A stretch of 64,000 nt of DNA from the NCBI GenBank assembly GCA_026182355.1, contig JAPFBL010000119.1, forward strand, positions 2,180,001 through 2,244,000, in the 5' to 3' direction. The notes under the pieces were generated by a model. That model was not told the origin of the DNA. It saw only the letters and a program-made list of their open reading frames with translations, and made no database searches. Positions 44,564 to 54,720 of this stretch are shown one piece after another. How positions within the stretch are numbered: the first letter of the stretch is position 1; each line of letters begins with the position of its first letter. The translations under genes were made by a program, and so were the position numbers. The stretch comes from Hermatobates lingyangjiaoensis. Taxonomy: Eukaryota > Arthropoda > Insecta > Hemiptera > Hermatobatidae.

Positions 44564-44672
44564 AATCAAAAATTCTATTATACTTGGTATTCAAAAATAT
44601 GAATTATAGTATTATACTAATACTATAATAAGAAATTATAGAATAGTAGAAAATACCATTATTAGTACAGTG

Positions 44673-45250
44673 TTAAACAAATGCCTCTGTATACACCACA
44701 TTAGCTGTCTGTCCTTCAGGTTCACGGAAGAACAAACAATTGGAACCTCTGACTCTTGAGCAAGTAAACTATAGTTGACCACGTGAGAAAAACTTGGTCT
44801 CGCTAACTTGAATTCCTGCGTTAGATAAAGTCTCCCTTTGCGACTTAGTTAACGTCATTGCGAAATAGACTCTGACAGGACTTTGCAATCATTTCTACGG
44901 AAACAGACAGTGGCTCGGAATCAATGGTATGTGTGGTATACACACAGACTCCCCATTACCACATCCAGTCATTATGTCCGCCTCTATGGCATATCTGTGT
45001 AGAGCACGAACTCAGAGTCGTGTCCCGTTGCACAGTTTTGGGGCACTCATGTTTCCTAACATGAAATTTGTTACTGCTACTAAATTGCAAATGATCGGTG
45101 CTCCTACTTTAAGTTTTTACTCATGAGCAGGCAGTCCAGGAGAAATAAATTCAGAGTCAAGAAATTCAATTAGATAGTGGACTGCTTCTTCATCACTAAT
45201 CCAATCTCTTTATTGACTTGTAAGTTCTATCCTCGGTATGATATAGCGTA
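44673..45250 (-). pseudogene. Helitron helicase C-terminus (Pif1-like)
   Basis: Minus strand, mostly one frame, several stops. In order: I-S-D-E-E-A-V-H-Y-L-I-E-F-L-D-S, P-G-L-P-A-H-E, K-L-K-V-G-A-P-I-I, A-P-K-L-C-N-G-T-R-L, A-D-I-M-T-G-C-G-N-G-E, H-I-P-L-I-P. Then P-V-R-V-Y-F-A-M-T-L-T-K-S-Q, S-R-G-Q-L, F-T-C-S-R-V-R-G and L-F-F, ending near 44673. These blocks in this order are the hallmark of the Helitron SF1 helicase: L-x-x-G-x-P-(I/V)-x-(L/I) region, the K-S-Q helicase motif, and H-G-Q-L-Y-V-A-x-S-R near the end. Helitrons move by rolling-circle replication, with the helicase joined to a Rep nuclease, which is absent here. Stops at L-stop-F and H-E-stop show it is dead. Confidence 0.85.
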
Positions 45251-45487
45251 AGAACTTGTTTGTTGATTTTTCCTGCCTGTTCATATTAAGAGTTGAGAAT
45301 TGCTCGTTTACAAAACTATTTATTCGTAATAGATATTACATCCTCAACTCTGGGAAACACCTTTTCAAAGATGTCAAATACGGAAAATATTCATATGCTC
45401 CAATGAAATTAAAATCAACTAACAATACCTACTTGCCACACCTGTGTATTTTCAAAACAAACTTGTCTGTGAAGTTAGGAAAATACG

Positions 45488-45790
45488 CTTAAAGCCCTAT
45501 AACTTCGCTTCTGTACTGAATTATGAATCTATTTAGAGCCCGTATTTTAAGTTAGGCATACACAAATCTGGTGTCAAAGTTTCAGCTCACCATGTCTTAT
45601 GGTGGCTGAGTTTACTTGTTACAAACGTTTTTGCTTTAAACGTCCATAACTTCACTTCTAGGTTGAATTTCCAAATAATTCAGAGCCTATATTTTAAGTT
45701 AGACCTACTCAAATCTACTGTAAAAGTTACAGCTTTATATGTCTTATGGTAGCTGAGTTTACTTGTGACAAAGTTTTTCGGATAAACAGA
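45488..45790. repeat. Tandem duplication of a unit of about 150 bp
   Basis: AACTTCGCTTCTGTACTGAATT to TTTGC (first unit) is repeated as AACTTCACTTCTAGGTTGAATT onward. Shared words include TTAAGTTAG, CACTCAAATCT-like, and GTCTTATGGTGGCTGAGTTTACTTGT. Units differ by about 20%. Confidence 0.8.
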
Positions 45791-45842
45791 CAAACCGACA
45801 AACCGACAAACAGACAAACCGACAAACTGACAAACCGACAGA
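45784..45842. repeat. 8-bp minisatellite (GACAAACC)n
   Basis: About seven units of GACAAAC(C/A/T) directly after the 150-bp duplication. It explains the repeated V-G-L-S-V pattern in the minus-strand ORF. Confidence 0.9.
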
Positions 45843-47350
45843 AATTTTTCTAAGGGTGGATTCGGTTTCTCCAATGTATGAAACGTAAAGAAAACTTGAA
45901 ATGAGTCAGTTTTAAGCAATGTACAGACAAAATCATTATTTTATTTATAAAGATTCTTGAGACATAATAATTAGATGTAATATTTGATAGTCAACCTTGT
46001 TCTCTTCGTCAGTTCTACCTAGCACCTAGAGTTTTTCTTTAAGTTTTAAACTTAGGATTTGTTGTTAGGAATGGCTATTGTTAACAATATTGCTATTGCT
46101 GAACGGATGTGTTTAGTTGAAATTTACATTTTAAATTATAAATTATAATTATAATGATTATATTATATTATAATTATAAATTATATATTTAAAGATATCA
46201 TTTTAAATTATTAAGATCACTAACAACTTAATAAATTTTATTTTTAAATATTTTATATCCACAGTATTATATTCCAAATTCATTCCCATAAATCCTAAAC
46301 AATAGTTGAAAAAAACTAATTATGATTAAGAAACAAATATTTTTTTATAATAGATTCAAGTTTTAAATTTTACTTCCTTAAAATACTGATTGAGTGCTAG
46401 ATCTAAAATTTGACCTTCAAGTAAACTTCATTTGGCTAATTTCCCTTTTTGAAAATTATTTCCCGTTCAGGCAACAGAAATTGCCTGCACTTGTCCCTTC
46501 TCATGACGATTGCTTCATCTATTTTCCTCGTCAACACATTTCATTTTCATTCCTCTTAAATTTCTCCTCTATAATCTGTGTATATTTTTTCAGTGTCTCA
46601 TTGTAATTAGATATCAAAAAAAGACAGATTTTTGAGATACTCAATGATTAGCGTTGGAGATGAAGAATATGAACCATTCCATTTCTCAACACTAAATAAA
46701 TTACTTAATGTTAAAGTTAAATAAATAAATATAATTAAAAGAATCTTTTATTAAATTTAATCGGGTGCTTGATACTGAGGATCATAAATATAAATATTAT
46801 AAATTAAGGAATATAAATATAAATATAATAAGGATTATAAATATAAGGAATGTTGTAGTTTTCTTGTTCAAATTGAATCAGGTTTAACTTCAAACCTTCT
46901 GCTCCTTTTATCAAATCCTCAAACTGAAATCCTGAAATGAAACTGAAACCCTAATGTCACTGCATTTTCTAATTAAAATATCTTTACATATCATACCTGA
47001 ACTTCATGTGAAGTAGCCTGGTATAAATTACTTCAAACCTTACAACAATATTTCTGTAAGAAATGAGGCAACAAATTTTTACAAACCATAGAACAGAAGA
47101 GGAAATGGAAGCAAAATCTTCAATCAACGAGAAGTGAATGCAACTTACTATAGCCATTCCTGAGAACCAAAAGCCGCTTACCGAGTTGTCCAGGTGTCAC
47201 CCTCGACCACTTTCCATACAGTCTGTTTTTGCCTACTGTGTTCATTCCTAATTTGCTTTTTCGTTTGCATTAAAGGAGTCTGTGTGAAATCGTCTACAAC
47301 GTGCCCTTATTTTGATAAAAGAATCGACAAAATTTCAAATCATTGGTAAA
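45843..47350. other. No gene recognised
   Basis: AT-rich with small palindromes of A/T at 46130-46200 and direct repeats of ATAAATATAA near 46800. Confidence 0.45.
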
Positions 47351-47351
47351 A

Positions 47352-47422
47352 ATAAGAAAATAAGAATAAATAAATAAATAAGAATAAATAAATAAATAAA
47401 TAAGAATAAATAAATAAGAAAA
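47352..47422. repeat. (AATA)n / AAGAATAAAT tandem repeat
   Basis: Short A-rich tandem units. Confidence 0.85.
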
Positions 47423-48371
47423 AGAGTTTTGGTTTTATTGGAGTTTATTGTTTCTAAATAGATAAACAATCACTTTTGTATAAATTGTTTTTACAAATCA
47501 TTTCAATCTTATAAAGAAATTGAAATAGAAATTTATTTATTTTGCATTTCCATTAAAAAAGGAAGAAACATTATTTGAAAAAACTTATTATCTTGGAAAG
47601 GAAATATGCATAACAACATTTCTCTAAGATAAATTAAGCGCTCGCCTTTCTTTAGTTTGTATTGAATTTCTAAAGAAAACAATCTTTTTTAAATTAGAAA
47701 TGCAATATGATGACAATTACTGTGATATAAAACACTTCAAAAATCTAATATAGTTAAGAAAAAAGTAAAATCAATGTTTCAATATTCAACTCTTTTTAAG
47801 GTAAATCTAAAACATTAAATTCATAAAATTAAAACATATATATATATTATCAACAAAAAGATCTACAAATAACAACAAACGTTTGAGAGGAAACTATGTA
47901 TACACAGTAAATAGTAAAGCACACTTAGAGTTTCTAATGGTCTACAGCATATTATAATGGTCGTTCTGCTGCTGATAGACTACTGTCCTTTGGTATGGCC
48001 GAGAGGCTCAGGAACGCGTATAGGTCAACACAGATAGACTGCAGTCACCACCCTCTCACTCGCGGAACACATCCTTTCCTGATGATGATTGTTGAAATAC
48101 CGAAGTTAGTGTCTAGCTTTGTGAGGATGTTTTATATTTCCTACTAGAATGGTTAGAAGTTATAGTTGACACACATATGGAACTACATTCGACTCACGCC
48201 TTTAGATGGTATACGTGGTTTAATCAGGCGTCTGGTTATGTATACTTTCATGTATACACTTTTTCTGTGAGTGTTTTTTTCTTAATTTTTCTATGTTTCT
48301 TTACCTACATTGAACTTTATATATATGTTATAATAATATATATATGTATATATATCTTTTAATGTGATATA
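47423..48371. other. AT-rich, one PLE-type end
   Basis: At 48058-48110, CTGATGATGATTGTTGAAATACCGAAG is a degraded PLE-type core on the plus strand. CACAGTAAATAGTAAAGCACACTTA near 47900 resembles 10640 (CACAGTAAATAGAAAAACAC). No gene. Confidence 0.4.
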
Positions 48372-48663
48372 TATAACATTATGTATGATCAAACCACAAT
48401 AAGAAATAGGAAAACAAGACTAAGATCTTTCAACCGTAACAAGCGGTCTTCGTCAGAGTCAAAAACCCAACTGAAACACTAGATGCAGAGAACACCAGAT
48501 GTTCTCTGCATCTAGTGTTTCACTTGGGTTTTTGACTCTGACGAAGACCGCTTGTTACGGTTGAAAGATCTTAGTCTTGTTTTCCCATTTCTTATTGTGG
48601 TTTGATCATTGATTGTTATTTCACGTGTTTATGTGAAATCTTTTTATTTATAACATTATGTAT
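48372..48663. mobile_element. PLE-A fold-back with 15-bp target-site duplication
   Basis: An almost perfect palindrome from TGATCA (48386) to TGATCA (48608), arms of about 111 bp, centre GAACACCAGATGTTC. The right side has an extra 40-bp tail (TTATTTCACGTGTTTATGTGAAATC) absent at left. TATAACATTATGTAT occurs at 48372-48386 and again at 48649-48663, directly outside the unit. The arms hold only the 3' UTR end and terminal core of PLE-A; no coding part. The low divergence between arms marks this as the youngest copy here. Confidence 0.8.
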
Positions 48664-48684
48664 GTAACAATAAAATTAAATCGG

Positions 48685-48780
48685 GGCTTATTTAGTTCTC
48701 TTGGATTAAATGAAACTTTCAAATGCAGGCGTTTCTGTTTTTTAATTAAAACATTTTACACTAGCCTCAAAAAATAGGAA
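48685..48780 (-). mobile_element. PLE-B end, diverged
   Basis: ATCGGGGCTTATTTAG, TGAAACTTTCAAATGCAGGCG, TTTCTGTTTTTTAATTAAAAC and TTTACACTAGCC follow the left arm of PLE-B. Confidence 0.5.
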
Positions 48781-49284
48781 AACAACAGTTATACATTAAT
48801 CAATAAGTATGCTCATAAGCAAAATCTGAATATTACAATCCATGGAATAATCAAGTAGAAATAATTCGGTAACAATAAAAGAGTTTAGTAAGGTAAACAC
48901 TTATAGAATTAGAAAAAATTATGAACGTTTACATTCCTGGAAAAGTAACAATGCTAACAGTACTAAACCTTTTAGTAGTCTCATACAAAGATAACTGAAT
49001 TAATCAAGGCTGGTAACATAATAAAAAAAAATACCTTTTAACCTCGCATAGCCTTCACGTCTAAAAGCGGGAGAATTTAATCTTTTCTTTTTCACATGTA
49101 AAAAATTAGACGATTGTAAAAAAGAAATAAAAATACATAACACCTAATGTTTCTCTTCTTTTTTATTAATTATTGATTTATCATCCAGATCAACACAATG
49201 ACTCTAGCAACATTGGTAACAAACAAAAAAACACTTCTCAGATTACAACAAGTATGTACAATGTTTTAAAAACCATATTTCAGT
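48781..49284. other. No gene recognised
   Basis: AT-rich, no supported features. Confidence 0.5.
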
Positions 49285-49345
49285 TATCTTTCAACCGTAA
49301 CAAGCGTTCTTCGTCAGAGTCAAAAACCGAACTGATAGTCCCAAC
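49285..49345 (-). mobile_element. PLE-A arm fragment
   Basis: TCTTTCAACCGTAACAAGCG, TTCTTCGTCAGAGTCAAAAACC. Confidence 0.65.
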
Positions 49346-49637
49346 TGAATTACGGTCCCTTTGTTAAATCTTGTTTTATATATTATTTCAAATTTGATAT
49401 ATCACTTCTGTATTAAATTAAATTATTACATTTTTTTAATATTCATCATTTTCAGTCTTCTCCTTCTTTGTTCATTTTCCGCTTTATCTAGATAATCGTT
49501 TGCTCAAAATCTAAAGTGTAATGTTCATGAGTGAGTGAGATAAAAGGGCTGAAGCAGTAGTTTTTATTTGTTCATATTAAATTACAATGTTGATATTGTC
49601 ATTCTTTCAGGGGCCTGTATCCTCTGAAGTACTCGTA
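49346..49637. other. No gene recognised
   Basis: AT-rich spacer. Confidence 0.5.
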
Positions 49638-49649
49638 TTGCTTGTTACA

Positions 49650-49965
49650 GGGGCAAGGTTAACTCGGTGGCAACGTGTTCGCGGTAGATCCGGGGTTCAA
49701 TACCCACTCTGGTTCTCGATTTATTTACACAGGAGTTGAATAAATTTGAGCATGTTGCTCCTCAGAGAGGACGTTAAGCCATCGGTCCCGAGCCTTTACA
49801 ATGTCAGGTTTTTGTTGAAGATGCTCACTATAAATACAGCTGAGCTAGACAAAGTTTAGGACTTTTAATGTACAATCAATCTTCGTTGTGTGGTATCACA
49901 AAGTGTCAATGTTCGGCCTATGTGTTTTCCCTTGTGGAACAGTCACTGCAACCTAACCTAACTTC
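49650..49965 (+). mobile_element. tRNA-derived SINE with perfect 12-bp target-site duplication
   Basis: The head GGGGCAAGGTTAACTCGGTGGC, the B-box GGGGTTCAATACCC, the body GAGAGGACGTTAAGCCATCGG and GAGCTAGACAAAGTTTAGG, the tail CAACCTAACCTAACTTC without poly-A. TTGCTTGTTACA is present at 49638-49649 and 49966-49977. It shows that this family moves by target-primed insertion. Confidence 0.88.
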
Positions 49966-49977
49966 TTGCTTGTTACA

Positions 49978-50499
49978 ATATTGTCATTTCATAGCATATA
50001 TGAGCTTCAATTGTAATTCCATTAGCATTTTTATTTTGAATTAGGAAATATAAATTGAACTTTTTATATTTCCAGAATGCCAGAATAACTTCTGGTAGAT
50101 TTTGTTTGAACATATTTTTAATTATCAGTGATAAGTTTTTGAATAAATGAAAATTAGAAATATTTTGTATTTAAAACTTCTGGATTAGTATGATTATGAC
50201 TGAAATTTTTGGTTGTTGTTTAAAATGTGTAGAACAATAGTGTTTAATTAATGTTTTTGTAAAACTATTATTCTGTAATAATTATTTTATATCTTTTTCT
50301 AATTGTTATTTAGAAAACATGGGCTGCTTAGTTCAATTATTTTTTTAATTAAACTTTGAACACAATTCAACTTTTGATTCATGACATTAAATTAAGAGTA
50401 ATAATTTATCATTCATCCCGTATTACGAAGTTTTGTATACCGGTGAGTTGAGATATTGCCATTTTCACCTGGACTACCTTTTAAATCTGAAAGAGCGAG
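49978..50499. other. No gene recognised
   Basis: AT-rich spacer. Confidence 0.5.
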
Positions 50500-51330
50500 T
50501 CTCTTTCTTTTTCTGTTTCACATGTAAATTGTAGATGATTATATGTTAAGAATTAAACATCTTTAACTTATGTTGTACCTATTCTTTTTCGGTAATTAAA
50601 AATAAATCATCTGCTAATAGTTTATTTTTAATGGTTTAAATTAAAATGGTTTAAATCAGCAAGAACTGCTAATAGTGGAGATTCTATTGGTAGTACAAAT
50701 TTTAATGTATATACAACAGCATTGAAGTAAAATATTTGTATGTATAGCTTCTGTTTCCTTTTATGGTTTTAAATAGGAGTTTTGCTTTCACGTAAAAAAG
50801 GCATCAGTCTGTTTTGTTGTTGTTTTCAGTGATATGGCTGAATAAGCTGGGAGCACTAAATTATACCAAAACAGGTTTTAAATAGGAACAGAACCGTTGG
50901 CATTTGCTTTATTTCAACCTAGAAAACTAAGAAAGCCTTATTGATTTTGGTGTTGGTCTGTACTTATATATTTAATTTGTATATGCAATTATATATACAA
51001 TTTCTACACACAACAGAAAATTTCTTATTACTGAAACAGGAAAGAGGTAGCACAATAAGTAAACTGAACCTATAACTTGCACTTGCTACAGAGTTGCTGG
51101 TCGAATGTCGGTCTGATGTCAAAAATGCACCAAGATTAACTTGGGTTTTATATGTATGAAGTGATAGTAAACAAAGACGGGAGGTGAATAAGTTAAGATC
51201 TACAGTGGAAGCAATACGAGAACCCTTCGATGGTTTCAACCAGTGTTGCCAACCTCCAGGTGCCAATTCGGGCTAAAATAGTACAGAGAATGGGCTAAAA
51301 AACACTGAAATGATATGAGGAAAATATCAT
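50500..51330 (+). repeat. Inverted duplicate of 62620-63335
   Basis: Shared words in order: TCACATGTAAATT, AATAAATCATCTGCTAATAG, CAAGAACTGCTAATAG, GGAGATTCTATTGG, TTTTAAATAGGAACAGAACCG, ATGTCGGTCTGATGTCAAAAATGC, CGATGGTTTCAACCAGTGTTG, CGGGCTAAAA. TTTAAATAGGAACAGAACCGTTGGC recalls PLE-B. A hAT-like end (CAGTGTTGCCAACC) starts at 51242 and is shared by both copies. Confidence 0.75.
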
Positions 51331-51520
51331 TCTAAAGAATATTTTAATATTTCATTTTTAAACAAGATAAACACTTTACTTTAATGAGCTGAACCAAGGA
51401 TTTCCGAAAATTCGTCATCCAATGCAGCAAATAAATTCAGTACTCTATGAGTATCCTAAGCTTTTTTGGTTTATAGATTTTACAGATTTCAATTTTCTTT
51501 AATAATGGGTCTCAAGAATT
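51331..51520. other. Probable 3' part of the hAT element
   Basis: Lies between the CAGTGTTGCCA end and the transposase stop; no separate features. Confidence 0.35.
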
Positions 51521-51670
51521 TTAATAAAGTTTTAGTCCATGTCGTATTGTCAGTATGTTATTTATTGTTGATACATTAATCTTGTTTTGATGTTTGTTTT
51601 TAATGATGTTTACTTGCCTGAATTCTCTCTCAACATCAGCAATAGAATTGGAAAGGCAGCAAATGAAAGG
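51521..51670 (-). pseudogene. hAT transposase C-terminus (dimerisation domain)
   Basis: Minus strand, open for about 46 codons to TAA at 51521: C-L-S-N-S-I-A-D-V-E-R-E-F-R-Q-V-N, then I-I-K-N-K, I-N-V-S-T-I-N-N-I-L and R-H-G-L-K. hAT transposases end in S-N-A-x-x-E-R-x-F-S, then K-x-K/R-N-R-L and a final L-L-x-I-x-x-x-(G)-L. The extra I between N-S and A-D is unusual. The DDE core was not found upstream, so this is a remnant. Confidence 0.7.
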
Positions 51671-52209
51671 CAAACGCAGCAAATGAGATAGAGTGACGAG
51701 GGGTAGTTAAGAGATAAGCATCCTTTTTTTTGGACTACTCATGTCTTTTTATAGCAGCAATTTGAAAAAAATACAGATGAGTTAAAACAGAAAAGTTACC
51801 CTCTCTCTGCGTTGGTCAGATCAATCCGTTGGATGACTATTTGAATGAGTTTTCAACGATCAATAAACTTGATTCTAATCACATGTTTGCAATGAAGTTT
51901 GGTAATTTTGAGTAGATACTCAAAATTGGGTGAATTACAGATGCAATTGGGTGAATTCATAATATTTATAGACGATGCTTTGGAGAAGTAGAATCTGTAT
52001 AAGTTTAATAGGATAGAACCAAAACTTAACCGTAGAAGACGTATCTGTCCAGTTGAATCTTATTTGTTATTAATCAAAACAAAAGAAAATGGGTCAGGAG
52101 AGAAAGGACTTAGCTCGACTAAATATCTAGGTAAACCGAAAAACTTTAGCTCCTATAACAGACTGAATAAGAAATCGCTGCATGGCCAGAAATACAGCTG
52201 CAGTCACTA
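51671..52209. other. Probably decayed transposon DNA
   Basis: Between the hAT and jockey remnants; GCAGCAAATGA occurs twice near 51655-51685. No frame could be followed. Confidence 0.35.
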
Positions 52210-52880
52210 AGAGGACAAGACTTGCTGGTGAGTTATTCTGCTAGATGAACAGGACCAATCTTTGAAACTTTTCCGTTTTTACTTCGCAAACAAAACTGTT
52301 CCGGCTGAAATTGCATAATGGGTTTGACTTTTATTTTAATCAGCCTCTCATAAATTTCCCCCCAAGAAAAGGTAAGGGACTAATAATTCTGTGGGAAATG
52401 ACCTGATTTATGGAGCCTTAGAAGTATTATAACCTTTGGTGGGTTCCACGCTGCTAGAAAGTAACGCGGTGGAAGGTAAGAGTTATTAAGTGCAGTCAAT
52501 GCATCCCAGACTTTAGGGGAGAGTTTAAAGAGAAATATATTACTGATGCTATCATGACCAGGGGTAGATTTCACTTTAAGGGATGCTGTAACTTGATTAA
52601 TTTCAGTGGGAGAGAAGAATATAGTTGAGGGGGGGGGGGGGGTAGTGATTACAGTTGATGTAAAAGAATGGCAGAGGGTGAGTGGGGTTTATATATGTTT
52701 TATGTTTAAAAGTGATTGAAAACTATCAAGAACTTCTTAGTTTCATCAACGACTGGCTGATTAAAATCCCTCATGGAAATAAATGCATTGGTTTGGTCAG
52801 AACGTTTCTTAGGGTGTCTGATCATGTGACACGCTGTTACGAGAGAGTGGTCTTCATCATCACGAAGGTTGGATCAGTGT
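52210..52880 (-). pseudogene. Jockey-type LINE reverse transcriptase fragment
   Basis: Minus strand. From upstream: D-H-S-L-V-T-A-C-H-M-I-R, M-R-D-F-N-Q-P-V-V-D (52870-52740). Then F-F-S-P-T-E-I-N-Q-V and S-T-P-G-H-D-S-I-S-N (52620-52545). Then L-S-P-K-V-W-D-A-L-T-A-L, F-L-A-A-W-N-P-P-K-V-I, L-H-K-S-G to N-Y (52380). After a frameshift come L-P-F-L-G-G-K-F and, to 52230, Q-F-C-L-R-S-K. The order F-(S/T)-x-x-E-(I/V) ... K-x-P-G-x-D-x-I-(S/P)-N ... F-P-x-x-W-K-x-A-x-V-I ... K-(P/S)-G-K ... Y-R-P-I-S-L-L-P is the N-terminal RT region of jockey LINEs. A poly-G run (52626) and indels interrupt it; the catalytic Y-A-D-D region is missing. Confidence 0.75.
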
Positions 52881-53420
52881 TTGTTGTTGCTGAACAAGAC
52901 CAGAGAACTAATCCTCTATTGCAACATTAAATAACCTTGTATTAACCTTTGTATTTAAATAACCATTAAATTTGGACCTGTAAGTCTTTTCTACTTTGTA
53001 ATTTGACTTTAAGAACGTTTTAAATATTAGTACTAAAACAGATTTAACAGTGTCTAAAGATAAAATGTTGGTCTTTTCTCTGTGTTCACCACTCAGATTG
53101 TACAGCTATAGATCAATGATCTCGAGGGACTTAAGTCTTGGCATAGGAATTGGATTTGTTTAGGTACCATAGTTACCCTGCAAATCCTTGTAGACCAGTA
53201 GGTCTGTACTATCGGTGCCAGCAATTTAAATTTTAAAGATGCAGAATATCACAATAATTTCAAACTTTGATCAGCGTTAAAGTCAAAGTTCTTAATTTTT
53301 TTATTGATCTAACAATATAAATTTTTGCATTTATTATTGTTTTTGAGCAAATAGTTTACTATAATACTTCCATAAGTTTTGGATAATATATCATTAATTG
53401 GGTGATATAGCACTTAAAAG
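52881..53420. other. No gene recognised
   Basis: No supported features. Confidence 0.45.
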
Positions 53421-53570
53421 ACCAACGTCCAGACACAACAAGAAATGAGAAAAAAGACTACTTACCTTTCAAATGTAACAAGCGGTCTTCGTCAGAGTCA
53501 AATCCAAACTAGTTTCGCCGTTGATTGTTATTTCAAACGTTTATTGTGAAATATTGTTATAACACTAAAT
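53421..53570. mobile_element. PLE-A arm plus tail
   Basis: The minus arm (AGAAATGAGAAAAAAGAC, AAGCGGTCTTCGTCAGAG) followed by the plus-strand tail TTGATTGTTATTTCAAACG. The right arm core is deleted. Confidence 0.6.
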
Positions 53571-54056
53571 GAAAACAAATATTAAGTTCCACCTGTATGC
53601 AATTTATTTGATTTGTTTTACTTAAATCTTATTGAAATTTCAGAATTCATTTACGTAATTTCTTAGAGGTCAACAGTAATAATTAATAAAATCTACTCAT
53701 ATTTCATTATATTAGTTACAAACTATTATATAATTAGGGATATCATTTAAAATTACAAGTCAATAAAAAATTTAAAAAGCAAAAGAAATAAACATTTATA
53801 ATATTTGCTTCAATTAATTATGTTTTTGCTATATTACTCAAATTAACAAAACAATTTCATTAACTAATGAAATACACTGTGAGCTATAAGAGGGTTCACA
53901 GAGAAAATGATTTTATTGAAGCTAATGTTTTAGCTTCAGCAGTTACAGGTATGCAAAAAAAATGTTATCTTTGTTCACAAAGGACACTGTAGAAGACACA
54001 TTGTTATTTTACCTACTTGTAGAAGTAAGTTATTCATTGAGTTGAGTAAAGCTTCT
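53571..54056. other. No gene recognised
   Basis: AT-rich spacer. Confidence 0.5.
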
Positions 54057-54130
54057 CAGTGGTTTCCCAACCTTTGTTTGTGCACCGCAGAATCTTGACA
54101 CAAAGCGGTGACACATTGCTGAATTACCTC
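54057..54130. mobile_element. hAT-type end
   Basis: CAGTGGTTTCCCAACCTTTGTTTG followed by GCACCGCAG resembles the end of the MITE at 31887 (CAGAAGTTTTCAACCTTCG). The other end was not found. Confidence 0.4.
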
Positions 54131-54553
54131 TCCCTATTATCTAAACATCAAGCAAGTTGGCACCATCTGCTTAGGTCAACTTAAACTCAATCCCAGTGGG
54201 TGTTTAAGTTTGCTTAAACTCTAAATTGCAAGATTTTAACAGGAGATACATTAAAATTTAATTCTCTTGAAACAGAGCTAACTCAAAATTAATTATAACA
54301 GGAGAATTAAAAATAATGAAATTCATGTAGTGTTACCTCTATAAACAAAAAAATATCGAGTATTCTGCAGTCATATTTAATGCAAGTTAACTTTTTTCCA
54401 AATTTCTTTTCCGACTACCATAGATACTGAACACCTTTGAGTATTACAAAGGATGAAATTGAGGTCAATTTGAATAATTTGAACAACCTTTTGAAGCAAG
54501 AGTAAATAATATTATTTTGACACCAATACCATATAATGTCATAAGTGCAAGTA

Positions 54554-54720
54554 CAGTGGTACTTCCGACATCCGAATTTAATTCGTTCTATGAAGACCAT
54601 TGTATATAAAAAAAATCGTATATAACATTAATTTTTTCCATAGGTACTATATTAATGAAAATAGAGTTAATTTGTTAATTATTTTTTTCAAATAAACTGA
54701 GTTTCAAACAAAAACTTTGT
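54554..54720. mobile_element. MITE end, family of 22600
   Basis: CAGTGGTACTTCCGACATCC, CGAATTTAATTCGTTC and ATTGTATATAAAAAAAATCG. It shares the CGAATTTAATT(C/T)GTTC word with 22622. The right end was not found. Confidence 0.4.

Noticed and set aside
45680..45919. Protein with V-G-L-S-V repeats
   Set aside because: It is the 8-bp minisatellite read in one frame.
48386..48608. Rho-independent terminator or CRISPR-like repeat
   Set aside because: The genome is eukaryotic, the arms are transposon ends, and there is no regular spacer array.
52682..52930. Plus-strand 82-residue ORF as a gene
   Set aside because: The minus strand of the same DNA reads as the upstream part of a jockey RT ORF.
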